Shown: positions 29,170 through 41,578, counted from the stretch's first letter. The stretch: 64,000 bases of DNA from an uncultured Candidatus Peregrinibacteria bacterium (GCA_903854335.1 CAINVY010000002.1:17556-81555); one strand, 5' to 3'. Numbers and translations: made by a program. The notes: generated by a model not told the origin, from the sequence alone.

Positions 29170-30159
29170 TCAAGCTGATACGGTTGGCAAGCTGTTTGCC
29201 TCTCCTTCGTCCGTAAACTCACCCACGAGCTCCGCGAGCACGTCTTCCAGTGTCACGAGACCCACGGTCTTTCGCTGATCGGTGACGATGGCGAGCTGCG
29301 CGGCATTCTTGCGAAGAATATTGAGAAGCTCGTCGCAGGGAAACGATGCATCAACGCGCTGGAGCTTCCGCAGCAGTCCCGTGACAGGACGCTCCCCTCT
29401 TCCATCGGCGACGGCCTCCAAAAGATCCATGCCCAGAACGTATCCGCGTAGATCCTCCAGCGATTTGCCAATGACGGGATAGCGGGAGTAGTGATTCGCG
29501 AAGATCAATCGTGCGGCCTGTCGATTGGTGAAGTCGCTGGGGATGGAGACGATCTTTTCGGCGGGCGTCATCACATCTTTTGCTTTCTTGTCGTTCAGAA
29601 CGAATGTTCGGTGAATCAATTCCCGTTCATCGGCATCGATGTGTCCTTCTCCGCCGCCGATGTTGGCCAACGCCCTAATTTGATCTTCCGTGCCCACGTT
29701 CCTTTTGCCAGATTTGAACAGCTGAACGATGCGTTCCAGAATGATGACGAGCGGATAGAGCACCGTGATGAGGATTATCAGAAATGGTGCGATCCTTCGA
29801 CTGATGCGCGGAGCATTGTGTGCGCCGAGGGACTTCGGAATGATTTCGGAAAAAATGATGGTGGCGAACGTCAGGATCGCGGTCACATAGCCGATTGCGT
29901 TGCTGCCGTAGAGTGCGATTGCTCTGTTCGCCGCCAGAATGGGACCGAGAATATTGGTGACGCTCGTAAAGAGGACGATCACGATGATCGCTCTCGTCGT
30001 ATGCTGAAGGAGTTTCTTCAACTCCTTTGCTCCCCACTTGTTTTTCGTAATGAGAACTTCCACCTCGGCGGGTGTCACGTTGAGAATCGCCGCATCAATC
30101 ATCGCCAGGAATCCCGAGATGGCAACGAACCCGGTGATCAGAAGTACGAGACCAATCAT
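29170..30159 (-). CDS. CNNM/hemolysin-type transporter (DUF21 + CBS pair)
   Basis: IIFSEIIPKSLGAHNAPRISRRIAPFLIIL; LNDKKAKDVMTPAEKIVSIPSD; YSRYPVIGKSLEDLRGYVLGMDLL. ATG at 30159 lies 6 nt after TATCAT. Confidence 0.88.
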   Translation of the reverse strand: MIGLVLLITGFVAISGFLAMIDAAILNVTPAEVEVLITKNKWGAKELKKLLQHTTRAIIVIVLFTSVTNILGPILAANRAIALYGSNAIGYVTAILTFATIIFSEIIPKSLGAHNAPRISRRIAPFLIILITVLYPLVIILERIVQLFKSGKRNVGTEDQIRALANIGGGEGHIDADERELIHRTFVLNDKKAKDVMTPAEKIVSIPSDFTNRQAARLIFANHYSRYPVIGKSLEDLRGYVLGMDLLEAVADGRGERPVTGLLRKLQRVDASFPCDELLNILRKNAAQLAIVTDQRKTVGLVTLEDVLAELVGEFTDEGEANSLPTVSA

Positions 30160-30319
30160 GGTGTCATGATAGAGGGATCCCCCATGCACGGCGAATGATA
30201 GCTGGAGACTTCGAGGCACATGATCAATATTGTAGTGCGACACCATACTTTGCCATGTTGTTCCATTGTTTCATTCTGCTTCAGAAGCAAGAATTCAGCA
30301 TTCTCTTCCTCAATTTTCT

Positions 30320-30769
30320 ATGAAAAGAAGTTTCTCGATTGTTGCATTGTTGTTGGTAGTGGCTGCATCGTATGCCGTCTACGTTGGGAGAAATTCTACG
30401 GCTTCCCTCCTCCATGTGGCTGGCTCAGGAAGCTTGCGAATGCACTCGGGATCAGGTTCCTTTCGTCGAACAGGAAGCGGAGGATTTGCCCATGGTCCAA
30501 GCGCTCTTTCGCAGAGACTCGGTATTTCCGATGAACAAATTCGAGCCGAGATCAAGGCTGGTAAGACCATTCAGGAAATTGCCAAAGAGCACGGCGTGAC
30601 GTTGCCGGATCCTCTCCAGCAGCTTGCGGATCGTCTCCATATCTCGAAGACTGAGTTGCAGAGCGAAATGAAGGGCGGGAAGCCTCTCATGCAGATTCTC
30701 AAGGAACATGGCTTGAAGACGCCGCAGCCCTCGCAAAGCTCTCTGCATTCTTCCGCTCGTTCGAGATAG
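30320..30769 (+). CDS. Secreted/membrane-anchored hypothetical protein
   Basis: N-terminal hydrophobic segment; internal duplication LSQRLGISDEQIRAEIKAGKTIQEIAKEHGV / LADRLHISKTELQSEMKGGKPLMQILKEHGL. Confidence 0.65.
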   Translation: MKRSFSIVALLLVVAASYAVYVGRNSTASLLHVAGSGSLRMHSGSGSFRRTGSGGFAHGPSALSQRLGISDEQIRAEIKAGKTIQEIAKEHGVTLPDPLQQLADRLHISKTELQSEMKGGKPLMQILKEHGLKTPQPSQSSLHSSARSR

Positions 30770-30821
30770 CCGAGCGGATCGAGACAGGTCGCACATTCCC
30801 TGACCGTTACGCACGAAGCCT

Positions 30822-32087
30822 ATGGATGATGCATCGGACGCGTTGGCGTATCATCGGCAAGGAAAACCGGGAAAGATTTCGATCACTCCCACAAAGCCGC
30901 TTCATACCATGAGGGATCTTTCTCTTGCGTATACGCCCGGTGTCGCGGAACCCGTATTGCGTATCGCGGATGATCCGAATGCCGCGTACGAGTACACAGC
31001 GAAAGGGAATCTCGTGGCGATCGTAACGAACGGTACGGCGATCTTGGGACTCGGCAATCGCGGGGCGCTTGCAGCAAAACCCGTCATGGAGGGGAAAGCA
31101 GTGCTCTTCAAAAAGTTTGCGGGCATCGATGCGATGGATATCGAAATCGCTTCCGAGGATCCGCGAGTGGTGATCGAAACCGTTGCGGCGCTTGAGCCGA
31201 CATTCGGTGGCATTAATCTCGAGGACATCCGCGCGCCGGATTGTTTTGAAATTGAACAGCAGCTCCGAGCCAGAATGAATATTCCCGTTTTTCATGATGA
31301 CCAGCATGGCACGGCCGTCGTGGTTGGTGCTGCTTTGCAGAATGCGCTCCTTCTTGCCAAGAAGTCGATGCATGATGTCACTGTGGTGATTAATGGTGCA
31401 GGGGCCGCCGGATTGGCGATTGCCGCGTTCCTTCTTGAGCTCGGTGTCGCGAAGGAGCGGTTGCTTGTCTGCGATACGCGAGGAGTGATGTACGAGGGGC
31501 GTGAAGAGCACATGAATGTCTATAAGAATCGCTTCGCCGTTTCCACGAGAGCGCGTTTTCTTTCTGATGCGTTGCGCGGGGCGGATGTCTTCGTTGGAGT
31601 TTCAGCACCGAACATTCTCACACCCGAAATGCTACTGGCGATGGCGGATCGTCCCGTCATCTTCGCGATGGCGAACCCCATCCCCGAAATTCCTTACGCT
31701 CTCGCGCTTGCAACCAGATCGGATGCGATTGTTGCGACGGGGAGGAGCGACGAACCGAATCAGGTGAATAATGTTCTCTGTTTTCCGTTTATCTTTCGAG
31801 GTGCTCTGGACGTGCGTGCTTCCACTATCAATCAGGAGATGAAAGTGGCCGCTTCAACAGCGATTGCAGAGCTTGCGCGTGAGGATGTTCCGCAGGACAT
31901 CAAAGAAATTTATGGGATAGCCGACCTCGCATTCGGTCCTCGCTACATACTCCCGAAGCCATTTGACCACCGCCTCCTCACCCGAGTTGCTCCAGCCGTT
32001 GCCAAGGCCGCCATCGAGAGCGGCGTCGCACGTTTGAAGATCGATCTGGATCGTTACAGCGAGTCGGTCGGGAATTTCCTCTCGTGA
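30822..32087 (+). CDS. NAD(P)-dependent malic enzyme
   Basis: [75 protein letters not shown]. Confidence 0.93.
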   Translation: MDDASDALAYHRQGKPGKISITPTKPLHTMRDLSLAYTPGVAEPVLRIADDPNAAYEYTAKGNLVAIVTNGTAILGLGNRGALAAKPVMEGKAVLFKKFAGIDAMDIEIASEDPRVVIETVAALEPTFGGINLEDIRAPDCFEIEQQLRARMNIPVFHDDQHGTAVVVGAALQNALLLAKKSMHDVTVVINGAGAAGLAIAAFLLELGVAKERLLVCDTRGVMYEGREEHMNVYKNRFAVSTRARFLSDALRGADVFVGVSAPNILTPEMLLAMADRPVIFAMANPIPEIPYALALATRSDAIVATGRSDEPNQVNNVLCFPFIFRGALDVRASTINQEMKVAASTAIAELAREDVPQDIKEIYGIADLAFGPRYILPKPFDHRLLTRVAPAVAKAAIESGVARLKIDLDRYSESVGNFLS

Positions 32088-32098
32088 GTTCGGATGCA

Positions 32099-33454
32099 CT
32101 ATGTTTCTGCGATCCTTTGAAGCAAGGATTGTGCCTCTTCCTTCGAGGAAATCTCGCCGCGGATCTGGGCATCGTGGAGAATCTTGAGTGCCTCGCCCAC
32201 GCGCGATCCGGGTTGTATGCCGAGGATGTCCATGACTTGGTCGCCCGTCAACAGCGGTTTCGGCGGCAGCGGATGGCGGTCGAGAAAAGCAAGGAAGTCG
32301 TCGGTGATGGATTGATAGAGCGACGTATCCTGAGGCAGAGTTCCGGCGATGTCCAATGCGAAGAGGCGCAAGAGATCTTGAAACCACGGGTGGAAGTACC
32401 AATGGGCTTTGCGTTCTTCCGTGAGATCCTTGAATACCGACATCATCATGTGGTGCTTGATGAGCCATGCGATCTTCTCGATGCGTTTACGGGGACACTG
32501 GAGTCGCGTGAGTGCTTCTGAGGCGATCTCGGCTGAGATCGTGGCGTGCTCATCGAAGCGGATGCGTTCCTTCAAGGAAAAAGTTTTCGCCTTGCCGCTA
32601 TCGTGGTAGAGGATCGCCAATCGCACGTCGGCATCATCATCGCATTGAAATGCGTCGATGCAGCGCATGGTGTGTTCCCAGACATCTCCTTCTCGGTGAT
32701 AGCCCATCGGCTGCGGAATGCCTTTGCAGACGTAGAGCTCGGGAAGAACGTATCGCAGAACCGAGAGTTCCCAGAGGTCTTCGAAGGCTCGGGATGGACG
32801 TGCGAGTTTCAACATCTTCTCCACTTCTTCCCGTTGCCTTCCCCCCGAAAGCACTTCCACATGCTGCGCTTGTTCCTGTAACGCCGCGTAGGTCTGCGGG
32901 TGGTACTGTCCGTCGATGTGAGAGCGCAGCCGCACGGCGCGGAGGATGCGCAGGGCATCGTGGCGGATGCGCAGGGTCGGTTCGCCGATGAAGCGCACGA
33001 GACGTTCCTTCAGATCACTTTGTCCGTCAAAGGGATCGTAGATCTCTCCCGAAATCGGATGCCAATAGAGAGCATTGATGGAGAAGTCCCGCCTCCTGGC
33101 ATCAGTTTCTTTCTCACCGAATACCACCGCTTCGGGGTGCCTGCCGTCTGACGCCGCGTCGTCCTCGCGGAAGGTCGTGACTTCGAGGAGATGCTTTCCC
33201 ATCCCCACGCGGACGCTGCCGAAGGCCGCGGCGCTTCGATCGCAACGTTTAAAGAGTGTGGCTATCTGATCCGGGAGCGCCGCAGTCGCGATATCGATGT
33301 CTGTCGGGACATTGCCGAGCATCATGTCCCGCACGCTTCCTCCCACCCACCACGTATCGAACCCCGCGTCGAAGAGTTTCTCGACCACGGCGTAGGCGCG
33401 TTCTCCTTGAGGAGTCGCAAGAATCTTTGCGATGATGTGTTTGGGAAGAGGCAC
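32099..33454 (-). CDS. cca: CCA tRNA nucleotidyltransferase / polyA polymerase family with HD domain
   Basis: WWVGGSVRDMMLGNVPTDIDIATAA; DARRRDFSINALYW; HDALRILRAVRLR; LAILYHDSGKAKTF. GTG start at 33454; the 533-aa ORF runs into the upstream heptad array. Confidence 0.92.
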   Translation of the reverse strand: MPLPKHIIAKILATPQGERAYAVVEKLFDAGFDTWWVGGSVRDMMLGNVPTDIDIATAALPDQIATLFKRCDRSAAAFGSVRVGMGKHLLEVTTFREDDAASDGRHPEAVVFGEKETDARRRDFSINALYWHPISGEIYDPFDGQSDLKERLVRFIGEPTLRIRHDALRILRAVRLRSHIDGQYHPQTYAALQEQAQHVEVLSGGRQREEVEKMLKLARPSRAFEDLWELSVLRYVLPELYVCKGIPQPMGYHREGDVWEHTMRCIDAFQCDDDADVRLAILYHDSGKAKTFSLKERIRFDEHATISAEIASEALTRLQCPRKRIEKIAWLIKHHMMMSVFKDLTEERKAHWYFHPWFQDLLRLFALDIAGTLPQDTSLYQSITDDFLAFLDRHPLPPKPLLTGDQVMDILGIQPGSRVGEALKILHDAQIRGEISSKEEAQSLLQRIAET

Positions 33455-33530
33455 GGAGTATTCAGTGGGTAGTATTGAGTATACAGTGATGATTTCTTCC
33501 CTGAATACCACATACTTACTTCTGTATACT
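33455..33530. repeat. Inverted heptad-repeat array between divergent cca and nfo
   Basis: Left: GTATTCA GTGGGTA GTATTGA GTATACA GTGATGA; right: TGAATAC CACATAC TTACTTC TGTATAC. Confidence 0.85.
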
Positions 33531-33536
33531 GTGGAC

Positions 33537-34361
33537 GTGCTGCGCTTCGCCGTTGCCGGCTCCCCCCTTTCGACGCCGTCTCCCGGTGGAACGGTCGAAG
33601 GACTGAAGCAGGCGAAAGCGCTCGGCATTGCCGCGATGGAAATCGAGTGGGTCCAGAATGTACCGACCAACATTGAACGTATGAAGGAGATCCAAAGCAT
33701 GTCGCAGGAGTTGGGTATCGCACTGACTGTTCACGCGCCCTACTTCATCAATCTAAATTCTCCGGACAAGTCCAAGCTTGCGGCGAGCAAGAAGAGGATT
33801 CTCGCTGCGCTTTCCATGGCGGAGCGTGCAGGGGCACACTCCGTCTGCGTTCATGCCGCGTTCAATCTCGGGCTTCCTCCCGAGAAAGTTTACGATAACG
33901 TCCGCCGCGCAGTGGAGGACATTTTGTTGCAGAAGTCTCGGGATTTTCCACACGTGAATTTGGCGCTAGAGACGATGGGAAAGCATTCGCAGTTTGGCAC
34001 TCTGGAGGAGGTCCTTCGCATCGGCAGCGAGTTCGGAATTTTTCCCTGCGTTGATTTCGCACATTTGCATGCGCGTTTTCAGGGGAAGATCAATTCGAAG
34101 CTGGAGTGGAATGCGCTGCTGGATCAGTATGAGCAAGCGCTGGGGAAAGCAGCATTAAAGGATATGCACATGCACTACTCCGGCATCGCCTACGGACCGT
34201 CCGGTGAGCGCAAGCACCTGCCCCTTTTGGAGAGCGATGCCAATTGGAAAGATCTGCTCACCGTTCTGAAGAAGCGGCGTGTCGGTGGCGTCCTCGTCTG
34301 TGAATCGCCAATCATGGAGGAGGATGTCTTGCTTCTCAAACATACATACGAAAAACTTTGA
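33537..34361 (+). CDS. nfo: Endonuclease IV (AP endonuclease)
   Basis: ALTVHAPYFINLNSPD; VCVHAAFNLG; NLALETMGKHSQFGTLEEVL; FPCVDFAHLHAR; DMHMHYSGIAYGPSGERKHLPL. GTG at 33537 is 6 nt after TATACT. Confidence 0.93.
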   Translation: MLRFAVAGSPLSTPSPGGTVEGLKQAKALGIAAMEIEWVQNVPTNIERMKEIQSMSQELGIALTVHAPYFINLNSPDKSKLAASKKRILAALSMAERAGAHSVCVHAAFNLGLPPEKVYDNVRRAVEDILLQKSRDFPHVNLALETMGKHSQFGTLEEVLRIGSEFGIFPCVDFAHLHARFQGKINSKLEWNALLDQYEQALGKAALKDMHMHYSGIAYGPSGERKHLPLLESDANWKDLLTVLKKRRVGGVLVCESPIMEEDVLLLKHTYEKL

Positions 34362-34440
34362 TGGAATTAGTCAACTGCAACGATCGCCCGATCTTGGGTA
34401 GAGTGCCCCTACTCCATCTCCATCACTCCCCCACTCTCTC

Positions 34441-36090
<1,650 letters not shown>

Positions 36091-36153
36091 AGTTATAGAA
36101 TATTGTCAGAAATTTGAGATCTGTCAATACTCCTCTTTCGGCATCGGAAGCGC

Positions 36154-38061
36154 TTACTTCTTATCGTTTTCGTCGACGACTTCGGCATCCACGGCGTTCT
36201 CCTTTCCTGAGTCTGGCGTGGAATCCTTGCTCTCCTCGCTTTGGTTCTTCTTCTGAGCTTCCTCATAGACGACCTTGCCGATTTCCTGCGCGACGAGGCC
36301 GAGCGCCTCCGTCCCCTTCTTCACTTCGTCGAGGGTGGCATTCTCGTTTTTCAGAATGTCACGGAGTGCGTTGGATTTCTCGTTGACGTCCTTCTTCACG
36401 GGATCCGGAATCTTGCTGTCGTACTCGCGCAGTTGTTTGTCGAGCGAAAAGATCAGCGCGTCGGCCTGGTTGCGCGCGTCGATGAGTTCGCGCTTCTTCT
36501 TGTCCTCTTCGGCGTGGATCTCCGCATCCTTCTGCATTTTCTCCACTTCCTCCTTGCTCAGCCCCGTCGAGCCCTGGATGGTGATGTGCTGCGTCTTCCC
36601 CGTGCCCTTATCCTTCGCCGAGACATGAAGAATGCCGTTTGTGTCGATATCGAACGTGACTTCGACCTGCGGCATGCCGCGCGGCGCGGACAGGATGCCG
36701 TCGAGGATAAAGCGTCCGAGCGATTTGTTGTCGTGAGCGAGTTCTCGTTCTCCTTGAACGATGTGGATTTCGACGGATGTCTGATTGTCCGCCGCGGTCG
36801 AGAAGACTTGCGACTTGCTGGTCGGGATCTTCGCATTGCGTTCGATGAGCTTCGTAGCGACTCCGCCGAGCGTCTCGATGCCGAGTGATAGCGGTGTCAC
36901 GTCGACGAGCACGATGTCCTTGTGGATGTCCCCGCCCATCACGCCCCCCTGGATCGCCGCTCCGACCGCGACCACCTCGTCGGGATTCACGCCCTTGTGC
37001 GGTTCCTTCCCAAACAGTTCCTTCACTTTTGCCACGACAGCCGGCATGCGCGTCATTCCTCCGACGAGCACGATCTCGTTGATGTCCTTCTTCGTAAGTT
37101 TGGCGTCCTTGAGCGCGTTCTCGCAGGGGCCCACGGTGCGATCGATGAGATCTTTCACGAGCATTTCAAGCTTGCCGCGCGAGAGCTTCACGTTGAGGTG
37201 TTTGGGTCCGGAAGCATCGGCGGTGATGAACGGCAGGTTGATGTCCGTTTCCGTCGCGGACGAGAGTTCTATCTTGGCCTTCTCCGCGACTTCCTTAAGA
37301 CGCTGGACGGCGATGCGATCTTTCGAGAGATCGATGCCGCTCTCCTTCTTGAATTCCGCGACGAGCCAATCGATCACGACTTGATCGAAATCGTCTCCGC
37401 CGAGGTGCGTGTCGCCGTTTGTCGCAATGACTTCGAAGACGCCGTCACCGAGCTCCAACACCGACACGTCGAATGTGCCTCCGCCGAGATCGAAGACGAT
37501 GATCTTCTGACTCTTCTCACCCTTATCCAATCCGTAGGCGAGCGCCGCGGCCGTCGGTTCGTTGATGATGCGGACAACTTCGAGTCCCGCGATCTGCCCC
37601 GCCTCTTTGGTCGCGGAGCGCTGGGAGTCGTCGAAGTACGCCGGGACAGTGATGACCGCCTTGTCGATCGTCGTTCCGAGGAATGCCTCGGCATCGCGCT
37701 TGAGCTTCTGGAGCACCTTCGCGGACACTTCCTGTGGGAGCATCTCCTTGCCATTCACCACGAATACGGCACGTCCTTCCTTGCCTTCCTTCACCGTGAA
37801 CGGCATGTTCTTCGCTTCCTTCTCTACTTCCGAGTACCGATGTCCGATGAAACGCTTGGAGGAGAAGATGGTGTTCTGCGGGTTTGTGACCGCCTGGCGC
37901 TTCGCGGCGACGCCGACGAGCACTTCTGCATCTTTGAATCCCACGACGGAGGGCGTCGTATTGTTGCCTTCGGAGTTGGGGATGACGACGGGTTCTCCGC
38001 CTTCAATCACAGAGACGCAGGAATTGGTGGTACCGAGGTCGATTCCGATGATCTTGGACAT
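36154..38061 (-). CDS. dnaK: Chaperone protein DnaK
   Basis: [61 protein letters not shown]. Confidence 0.98.
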   Translation of the reverse strand: MSKIIGIDLGTTNSCVSVIEGGEPVVIPNSEGNNTTPSVVGFKDAEVLVGVAAKRQAVTNPQNTIFSSKRFIGHRYSEVEKEAKNMPFTVKEGKEGRAVFVVNGKEMLPQEVSAKVLQKLKRDAEAFLGTTIDKAVITVPAYFDDSQRSATKEAGQIAGLEVVRIINEPTAAALAYGLDKGEKSQKIIVFDLGGGTFDVSVLELGDGVFEVIATNGDTHLGGDDFDQVVIDWLVAEFKKESGIDLSKDRIAVQRLKEVAEKAKIELSSATETDINLPFITADASGPKHLNVKLSRGKLEMLVKDLIDRTVGPCENALKDAKLTKKDINEIVLVGGMTRMPAVVAKVKELFGKEPHKGVNPDEVVAVGAAIQGGVMGGDIHKDIVLVDVTPLSLGIETLGGVATKLIERNAKIPTSKSQVFSTAADNQTSVEIHIVQGERELAHDNKSLGRFILDGILSAPRGMPQVEVTFDIDTNGILHVSAKDKGTGKTQHITIQGSTGLSKEEVEKMQKDAEIHAEEDKKKRELIDARNQADALIFSLDKQLREYDSKIPDPVKKDVNEKSNALRDILKNENATLDEVKKGTEALGLVAQEIGKVVYEEAQKKNQSEESKDSTPDSGKENAVDAEVVDENDKK

Positions 38062-38103
38062 AGGCTGAGGGGAAAAATGAGCGTTCTCTCTACTTTTCGA
38101 GAG

Positions 38104-38130
38104 TTAGCACTCTCAATTTTAGAGTGCTAA
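38104..38130. promoter_or_regulatory. CIRCE element (HrcA operator) upstream of dnaK
   Basis: TTAGCACTC-TCAATTTTA-GAGTGCTAA, a perfect 9-9-9 CIRCE inverted repeat. Confidence 0.96.
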
Positions 38131-38243
38131 TCCAGCTCAGTCAAGATGGTCCTGGTCTCGTTCGCGAGAGCCTGAACTTTGAGGAATCAAATCCTTGGCA
38201 TTCTATAGCCAAATATCACAATAGTTTCTATACTCTCGCGGTC

Positions 38244-39572
38244 ATGTTTCTCGATGAAGCAACTCTCGAAGTGAAAGGCGGCAACGGCGGACGCGGGTGC
38301 GTCTCGTGGCGTCGCGAGAAGTATGAGCCCATGGGCGGCCCGGATGGCGGCAACGGCGGACGGGGCGGAGACGTGTTCCTCGTTGCTGATGAGAATACCG
38401 ATACACTCTCAGACTTCTCCATGCGCAAACGTTTCGAAGCGAAAATCGGAAGATTCGGCATGGGCAAGAATCGTGCGGGCAGAGAGGGTGAAGACATCGA
38501 GCTTAGAGTCCCGCCTGGCACGATCGTTGAACTGGTATCCGACGGCGAGAATGAAGTGCTCGGGGAATTGCTCACGCATGGCGATCGAATGCTCGTGGCA
38601 AGCGGAGGGCGAGGCGGATTCGGTAATGCGCACTTCAAGAGTGCCGTTCGTCAGCGCCCGGATTTCGCCGAGCTCGGGGAGCCCGGAGAACAGAAGAAAA
38701 TTCATCTCGAGCTCAAACTCATCGCCGATGCGGGCATTATCGGCTACCCCAGTGTGGGGAAGTCCACGCTGATCTCCGTCATTTCCTCCGCGCGCCCTAA
38801 GATCGGCGACTATCCCTTCACGACACTCATCCCCAATCTCGGCGTCGTCTCGGTCTCGGATCGTTCTTACGTCGTCTGCGACGTGCCCGGTCTCATCGAG
38901 GGTGCGAGCGAAGGGAAGGGGCTGGGAGACGCATTCCTCAAACATATCGAGCGTTGCGGCGTTCTTTTGCACATGCTCGATCTCAGCCGCGCCTTCGCGG
39001 AAGGGGGCGCGATCGATCCCGAGATCCTGGCCAAGGATTACCGAGCCATTCGTCATGAGCTCGAGGCCTTCTCCCCTACCCTCTCCAACAAACGGGAACT
39101 CATCATCCTCAACAAGATAGACCTCGTCGACTCCGATATCGCAGACCTCGAGCGATCGATGGCGAACCTCGGCGTACCGATCTTCAAGAGCATCTCGGCG
39201 GCGGCGCACATCGGTGTGGAAGAGATGAAGAAGGAATTACTGCCGATCGTTCTCGACGAGCGTAAGAAGCGCGAGGAGGGCGATGCGTCGTCGCAGCGCG
39301 AGGAGGGATTGAGCATCCCCACACTCCGTCCGCACCTCGCTTCACACAAGATGGGTGCGTACAGAATTGAGAAGAAGGAGGACGGGTCGATCCACATTGC
39401 TGGCAAGAGGATCGAACAGTTCGTGGTCATGACCGATTTTGCCAATGAGGGCGCGGCTCGGCGGTTCCGTGACGTGATCGATCGCGTGGGGGTGCGCAGG
39501 GCGCTTTCCTCCAAATGGGACGGTTCCTCTCCCATTTTCATCGGGAGTGTCCGCGTCGATACCTTCTTATGA
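38244..39572 (+). CDS. obgE: GTPase ObgE/CgtA
   Basis: VKGGNGGRGCVSWRREKYEPMGGPDGGNGGRGGDV; IGYPSVGKSTLIS; VCDVPGLIEGASEGKGLGDAFLKHIERCGVLLHMLD. Confidence 0.96.
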   Translation: MFLDEATLEVKGGNGGRGCVSWRREKYEPMGGPDGGNGGRGGDVFLVADENTDTLSDFSMRKRFEAKIGRFGMGKNRAGREGEDIELRVPPGTIVELVSDGENEVLGELLTHGDRMLVASGGRGGFGNAHFKSAVRQRPDFAELGEPGEQKKIHLELKLIADAGIIGYPSVGKSTLISVISSARPKIGDYPFTTLIPNLGVVSVSDRSYVVCDVPGLIEGASEGKGLGDAFLKHIERCGVLLHMLDLSRAFAEGGAIDPEILAKDYRAIRHELEAFSPTLSNKRELIILNKIDLVDSDIADLERSMANLGVPIFKSISAAAHIGVEEMKKELLPIVLDERKKREEGDASSQREEGLSIPTLRPHLASHKMGAYRIEKKEDGSIHIAGKRIEQFVVMTDFANEGAARRFRDVIDRVGVRRALSSKWDGSSPIFIGSVRVDTFL

Positions 39573-39619
39573 GTGGATTTTTCGTGGAATTTTCCTACAA
39601 TGCATCCGGTTCGTCGTTT

Positions 39620-39697
39620 GGGGCTGTAGCTCAGTTGGCTTAGAGCGCTGCATTCGCATTGCAGAGGTCAGGGGTTCGACTCCCCTCAGCTCCACCA
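39620..39697 (+). tRNA. tRNA-Ala(CGC)
   Basis: GGGGCTGTAGCTCAGTTGGCTTAGAGCGCTGCATTCGCATTGCAGAGGTCAGGGGTTCGACTCCCCTCAGCTCCACCA; anticodon CGC; CCA encoded. Confidence 0.95.
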
Positions 39698-39766
39698 AGA
39701 CGTTCGCGGACGATCCGACTTCAACCGATTACGTGGCAATCGAGATTTTCGCGAGATTGCAAAATC

Positions 39767-40444
39767 TTACGATATCGAGTCACTGCATCCTGCAAGCCGA
39801 TACGGTGACGGGAAGAGAGAATCTATCTTCGTGAGGTCTTCTTTCGTGACGTATCCTTGGAAAAGTCGATCCGCTCGTTTTGCCTCTTCCGTGATGAGCT
39901 GCACATGTGTATGGGTGAACCACCCACCGCTGTCTGCCCCGTCTCCGATCACAGCGAATCTCTCTCCGGCGCCGATCTTCTTCCCTTCAGAGACGACGTG
40001 TCGAGAGAGGAGATGCCCGTAGAAGGAGTAGAACGATTGTCCTTCTATCCGGTGTTCGAGGATCACGAAGCCCCCGTAATTGCCGATCCCCTCTTCCTTT
40101 CCCACTCGAAAGACTGTCGCATCGAGCGGTGCGTAGAGCGGTGTGCCGGGCTGGCTCGTGATGTCCACCCCTGCGTGATAGGTGCGCTCTTCGAGAAGCA
40201 TTTGGGGAAAGTTTCGCAGGATATTTCGCCGCTCTTCTTTGTAGCGGCCGATGCCCCACGCCTTTCCGTTCTGTCGCAGCTCGTCATAGACCGCCTGCTG
40301 GAATTCTTCGAAATTCGCAGGATCGTACGAAAGGGTTCGCGGATTCGCGGAAGTAAAATCAAACATGTGAGGTGGGCCACTCAGCGCTGAGCCGAAGAGC
40401 GGTGCAAAGGGAACGCTCTCAAGGAGTGTAGGGATCGCAAACAT
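39767..40444 (-). CDS. M23-family peptidase
   Basis: HAGVDITSQPGTPLYAPLDATVFRVGKEEGIGNYGGFVILEH...SFYGHLLSRHVV...THTHVQLIT. Confidence 0.82.
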   Translation of the reverse strand: MFAIPTLLESVPFAPLFGSALSGPPHMFDFTSANPRTLSYDPANFEEFQQAVYDELRQNGKAWGIGRYKEERRNILRNFPQMLLEERTYHAGVDITSQPGTPLYAPLDATVFRVGKEEGIGNYGGFVILEHRIEGQSFYSFYGHLLSRHVVSEGKKIGAGERFAVIGDGADSGGWFTHTHVQLITEEAKRADRLFQGYVTKEDLTKIDSLFPSPYRLAGCSDSIS

Positions 40445-41396
40445 CGTTGAGGGGGGAAAGGGAATTCAGGTTCACGTCACCAAGGTGGGGAAGGATGTGA
40501 TGGATGTAGTGGCGAAGGCCAGCGATCAGCACAGGGAGTTTTGCGTATTGATAATTATCGTATCGCAATTCCATAGGATCATGGCCGGGATGCACGGGTG
40601 TTTTGGCGCTGAAGGCAATTACGGGGCCGTGGTCGATCTCGCTATCCATCATATGGAGCGTCGCGCCGGTGAAAGTATCCTTTCCGGCATCAGCGTGTGC
40701 TATCGCGTCCTTCGTGGGAGATTTTCCCGTGAAGCGGAAGGGATGCCCGGCGATGGTCACGGCGGGATGCACGTTGAGCACCGTCCCGAGCTTTCCTCGC
40801 GTGCCGAAGACAATGCGCTCCGCTCGTAACATTAGATGATCGGAGAGAAGGAGATCCGCGCCTTTTTCTCGCATGAATGCCAGAACTTGATCCTCAAAGA
40901 GCGCTTTTTCCCTTGCGCGTTCATCCACAGCATTGATTGGCAGAGCGCGGAACGTTGATGGCACGCAATGTGTAAAGTCTTCTCGCGTCACGAGTTCGTC
41001 CTGATCATCCCGAAGATCGAGAGGATGGATCCACGGGCGACCACTTTTCGGTTGTGCATCAATCCCAAGTCGCTGCTCATCTCGCGGAAGGTCGTCTGTA
41101 ATGATGCCGACGATGCGCAAGATCTTGCCGAGTTCGCCGTCCCGAGTTTCGCGGATGAGGCGTTCGGTTGCACCTTCCATATAGCGAGGGCCACCCGATG
41201 TTCGTATCATTTGACCGTTTCGGTCGTCGCCAAGTACGTCACGGATCGAGGTAATGATGACCATTTTGACAGGTTCCTTGGGGAAGCCATTTCTAAGCGG
41301 CAAGGTCGGTTCGCCGTAGTAGTGGATCCAATGGGAATGAGAAAGCGGAGTGATCATGGTGGGGGGGGAAATCGAAAAAATGAGGAGCTTCGGCAC
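40419..41396 (-). CDS. Formyltransferase-family protein (PurN/Fmt N-terminal-like)
   Basis: GADLLLSDHLMLRAERIVFGTRGKLGTVLNVHPAVTIAGHPFRFTGKSPTKDAI...TGATLHMMDSEIDHGPVI; exact start uncertain. Confidence 0.65.
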   Translation of the reverse strand: MPKLLIFSISPPTMITPLSHSHWIHYYGEPTLPLRNGFPKEPVKMVIITSIRDVLGDDRNGQMIRTSGGPRYMEGATERLIRETRDGELGKILRIVGIITDDLPRDEQRLGIDAQPKSGRPWIHPLDLRDDQDELVTREDFTHCVPSTFRALPINAVDERAREKALFEDQVLAFMREKGADLLLSDHLMLRAERIVFGTRGKLGTVLNVHPAVTIAGHPFRFTGKSPTKDAIAHADAGKDTFTGATLHMMDSEIDHGPVIAFSAKTPVHPGHDPMELRYDNYQYAKLPVLIAGLRHYIHHILPHLGDVNLNSLSPLNDVCDPYTP

Positions 41397-41403
41397 GCCG
41401 AAA

Positions 41404-41480
41404 CTCTCTTCTGCTGGCTGAGCAGGAGAGGTGATGGGATCAGTTTCTTACGCGCGTGACCCTCCTCTGCTCAGCAGAAG
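41404..41480. repeat. Imperfect long stem-loop in intergenic DNA
   Basis: CTTCTGCTGGCTGAGCAGGAGAGG (from 41409) is nearly complementary to CCTCCTCTGCTCAGCAGAAG (41461-41480). Confidence 0.5.
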
Positions 41481-41578
41481 CTTTATCTTCTTCGCGTTCT
41501 TGGACAAGATGAGGAAAGCCACGAGTAGATTTTACGGGAAGACGACATCGCGTCAATGGCAGTCGCCAAAACGTTCCA

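Noticed and set aside
33455-33700. N-terminal extension of cca ORF (and 5' extension of the nfo ORF from 33432)
   Set aside because: Both extensions are translations of the intergenic heptad array or the neighbouring gene; conserved protein starts are at 33454(-) and 33537(+).
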